A model generated the notes under the pieces. That model searched no databases, was not told the origin of the DNA, and worked only from the letters and a program-made list of their open reading frames with translations. The translations under genes and the position numbers were made by a program. Shown piece by piece: positions 5,371-7,038 of a stretch of DNA of 7,038 nucleotides (positions within the stretch are counted from its first letter, which is position 1; the number at the start of each line of letters is the position of its first letter). Origin of the DNA: an uncultured Clostridia bacterium (GTDB lineage: Bacteria; Bacillota; Clostridia; Christensenellales; Borkfalkiaceae); assembly GCA_946627905.1 (NCBI GenBank), contig CAMOVY010000057.1:1-7038 (forward strand), written 5' to 3'.

Positions 5371-6738
5371 TTATTCGAATAACCGCTCTTTTTCACGCAT
5401 TATCCCGTCGATTTTGTTAAGATAGGTCTTTACGTCTTTCGGGGCGGCGTATCTTTCTATTATTTCCCCGCCGCCTTTTACGCTTTTACTTATGGCGTTC
5501 GCGCCGCAAGCGACCACGTCCGCTATCTCTTCCATCGTATCCACGTTGAACACGCACACCTTGCCGTTTTTGGTATACCCGACGTTTTCCAGATTACCCG
5601 CCATATATTTCTGGCGATACAGATAGTACGCGTTATAGCCTGCGCCGTTTAACGTTTCGTGCGCGAAGTCAACGCACTTACCCACGTCGCCGGCACTTAA
5701 AGCGTCCGTCTTTTCCGCTAATGCCGAACCCTTTTTAACGCAAAGCGTATGCACGGTTATGTTATCGGGGTCAAGCGACACGGTTTTTTCAAGCGAATTT
5801 TTAAAAACGTCAAAGTCTTCCTGCGGAAGCCCCGCAATCAAATCCATATTTACCGAAAAATCGCCCCTAGCTAAATCGTAAGCGCGTAATACATCCGCGC
5901 ACGTGTGGTTTCTGCCTATCAGTTTTAAAGTGTCGTCCGAAAAGGTCTGCGGGTTAACGCTTATTCTGCTTACCCCGTGCGCCTTTAAAATATTCAGGTT
6001 ATCTTTGGTTATCGCGTCGGGACGCCCCGCTTCTACCGTAAACTCCACGCCCGTATTGATTTTATCTATCGCGGAAAGCACCCGTTCAAGGTTTTTATCC
6101 GATAGCGCAACGGGCGTTCCGCCGCCCACGTAGATACTGCGCAGTCTTTTTATAAATCTCGCGCTTCGGTTTATTTCGTTTATCAGCGTGTCGACGTATT
6201 CTTCGACAAGGCGTTCCGCGCCGCGCACGTCGCGACTTATAAACGAACAGTATTCGCAACGCGACGGGCAAAACGGTATGAATACGAAAAAATCGCTGCC
6301 GCCCGCCGCCGTTTCGTAAATACCTTTCTGCGCGGCAAGAACTTCCGCCGTAAGCGCCGTTTTTTCTTCCGACACCATAAGTGTGTTTTTAAAAAAATCG
6401 GAAAACTCGCCATATTCTGCAACCGCGGAATAAGCGAGTTTGGTAGGTCTTATGCCCGTCAAAGAACCCCACGCAAGATTAACGTTAAAAATGCGCGACA
6501 GGGTTTTATACACGGCGAGTTTTGCGTACCGCTTGACAAGCCGCTTTTTAACGATATCGTCAGTATTCCCGATATATGTTCCGTACGCGTAGGCTTTGCC
6601 GTTTACTATAACGGTGTTGACAATTTTATCGCCGCCGTCCGAAAACTTGTGTTTTATATTAAGTTCCCCGTATTCGCCGAAAAGGTTTTCCGTTTCTTTA
6701 AGGTCGGGTAAAATCTTTGGTAAATCCGTTTCTATCAT
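5371..6738 (-). CDS. hemZ: HemZ-type radical SAM protein (coproporphyrinogen dehydrogenase family)
   Basis: The family is annotated as oxygen-independent coproporphyrinogen III dehydrogenase, which uses S-adenosylmethionine and a [4Fe-4S] cluster to decarboxylate two propionates in haem synthesis. The 455-residue protein has a HemZ-specific N-terminal region (about 1-145, with WGSLTGIRPTKLAY at 90-103). The radical SAM barrel follows: CPSRCEYC (Cys157, Cys161, Cys164) for the cluster, GGGTP (205-209) for SAM binding, TVEAGRPDAIT at about 235-245, SRISVNPQTFSD and DLIAGLPQE. The WG.LTGIRPTK and VEAGRPD segments separate HemZ from HemN and HemW. It is somewhat shorter than Bacillus HemZ (about 500). 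Its start overlaps the stop of the upstream hydrolase gene as ATGA; the ribosome site is weak (GTGGAT), so translational coupling is likely. Neighbouring haem genes are not visible, so the true substrate in this organism is uncertain. No terminator is evident after the gene. Confidence 0.9.
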   Translation of the reverse strand: MIETDLPKILPDLKETENLFGEYGELNIKHKFSDGGDKIVNTVIVNGKAYAYGTYIGNTDDIVKKRLVKRYAKLAVYKTLSRIFNVNLAWGSLTGIRPTKLAYSAVAEYGEFSDFFKNTLMVSEEKTALTAEVLAAQKGIYETAAGGSDFFVFIPFCPSRCEYCSFISRDVRGAERLVEEYVDTLINEINRSARFIKRLRSIYVGGGTPVALSDKNLERVLSAIDKINTGVEFTVEAGRPDAITKDNLNILKAHGVSRISVNPQTFSDDTLKLIGRNHTCADVLRAYDLARGDFSVNMDLIAGLPQEDFDVFKNSLEKTVSLDPDNITVHTLCVKKGSALAEKTDALSAGDVGKCVDFAHETLNGAGYNAYYLYRQKYMAGNLENVGYTKNGKVCVFNVDTMEEIADVVACGANAISKSVKGGGEIIERYAAPKDVKTYLNKIDGIMREKERLFE

Positions 6739-7038
6739 ATATCCACGTCGCTCATTAAGTTGTATTTCCTTTCGTGGGAAAGGGTGGTAAAATCTTCGTG
6801 CCCCGGATAAACTTTATAGTCGCCCGAAAGCGCGAAAAGTTTGTGCACCGATTGAATAAGCGCGTTTCTGTCGCCCGTCGGGAAGTCCGTGCGCCCGACC
6901 GATTCCAAAAACAGCGTGTCGCCCGTAAACAGCATATCGCCCGTTTTAAATGTAAGCGAACCGTCGGTATGCCCCGCGGTCAAAATAACTTCTATTTTAA
7001 TGCCGACAAGGTCTAAAATATCGCCGTCTTTTAATATA
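6735..7038 (-). CDS. Metallo-beta-lactamase-fold hydrolase (glyoxalase II-like), N-terminus outside window
   Basis: Only the last 100 codons are present; the frame is open to the window edge, so the start lies outside. The visible part reads GDILDLVGIKIEVILTAGHTDGSL, then FTGDTLFLESVGRTDFPTGD and, near the end, KVYPGHEDFTTLSHE. These are the later metal-binding motifs of the fold: His of AGHTDG, the bridging Asp of TGDTLF and the His of YPGHED. The first HxHxDH motif would lie upstream. The closest known type is the small hydroxyacylglutathione hydrolase-like family of Clostridia, whose substrate is usually unknown. The TGA stop overlaps the hemZ ATG by four bases. A hydrolase of this type directly upstream of hemZ is a recurrent arrangement in Clostridia as I recall it, which suggests a shared operon. 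A TTG at 6983 could be mistaken for a start but lies inside the domain. Confidence 0.9.
   Translation of the reverse strand, partial: ILKDGDILDLVGIKIEVILTAGHTDGSLTFKTGDMLFTGDTLFLESVGRTDFPTGDRNALIQSVHKLFALSGDYKVYPGHEDFTTLSHERKYNLMSDVDI

Noticed and set aside
5134..5382. Plus-strand open frame across the rpsO promoter region
   Set aside because: It overlaps rpsO, its leader and its promoter on the other strand and resembles no protein.
6735..6983. A complete 82-residue gene starting at the TTG at 6983
   Set aside because: The frame continues upstream to the window edge with matching metallo-beta-lactamase-fold sequence, so the TTG is an internal leucine codon.
1..7038. Mobile element, CRISPR array, defence or toxin-antitoxin system
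   Set aside because: No spaced direct repeats, terminal inverted repeats, transposase, integrase or defence motifs were seen; the genes are housekeeping or common transport genes.

Overview
The window looks like a chromosomal housekeeping stretch from an uncultured Clostridia-type member of the Bacillota. I base this on gene order, family assignments, good Shine-Dalgarno sites and a classical sigma-A promoter. TGA and TAA both end genes, so the code looks standard. All seven protein-coding genes lie on the minus strand, so the biological reading direction is from high to low coordinates. I see no rRNA, tRNA, CRISPR array, insertion sequence or phage gene.

Right part (7038 to 5371): the tail of a metallo-beta-lactamase-fold hydrolase overlaps by 4 bases (ATGA) with a complete HemZ-type radical SAM protein. 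Both were probably transcribed from a promoter outside the window.

Middle (5370 to 1837): a strong sigma-A promoter (TTTACA, 17 bases, TATAAT) at 5305-5333 drives rpsO (ribosomal protein S15) through a structured leader of about 87 nt, a candidate S15 autoregulatory element. An intrinsic terminator sits between rpsO and pnp (polynucleotide phosphorylase), so pnp depends on read-through, processing or its own unrecognised promoter. Its leader contains a GC-rich hairpin. Next come a YlxY-like polysaccharide-deacetylase-family protein whose first catalytic motif is degenerate, and an M16 zinc peptidase. The order rpsO, pnp, ylxY, mlpA(ymxG) is the one known from Bacillus subtilis, so this is an old conserved Firmicutes cluster linking translation and RNA decay with envelope and peptidase functions.

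Left part (594 to 1): a clean intrinsic terminator at 532-567 closes the cluster. Past it begins a separate gene, cut by the window edge, for an ABC-type extracellular solute-binding protein. It has a membrane anchor but no lipobox cysteine and no visible Shine-Dalgarno site.

I did not find a new system here. The points most worth a second look are the rpsO leader, the non-canonical NodB motifs, the pnp leader and the initiation region of the solute-binding protein.
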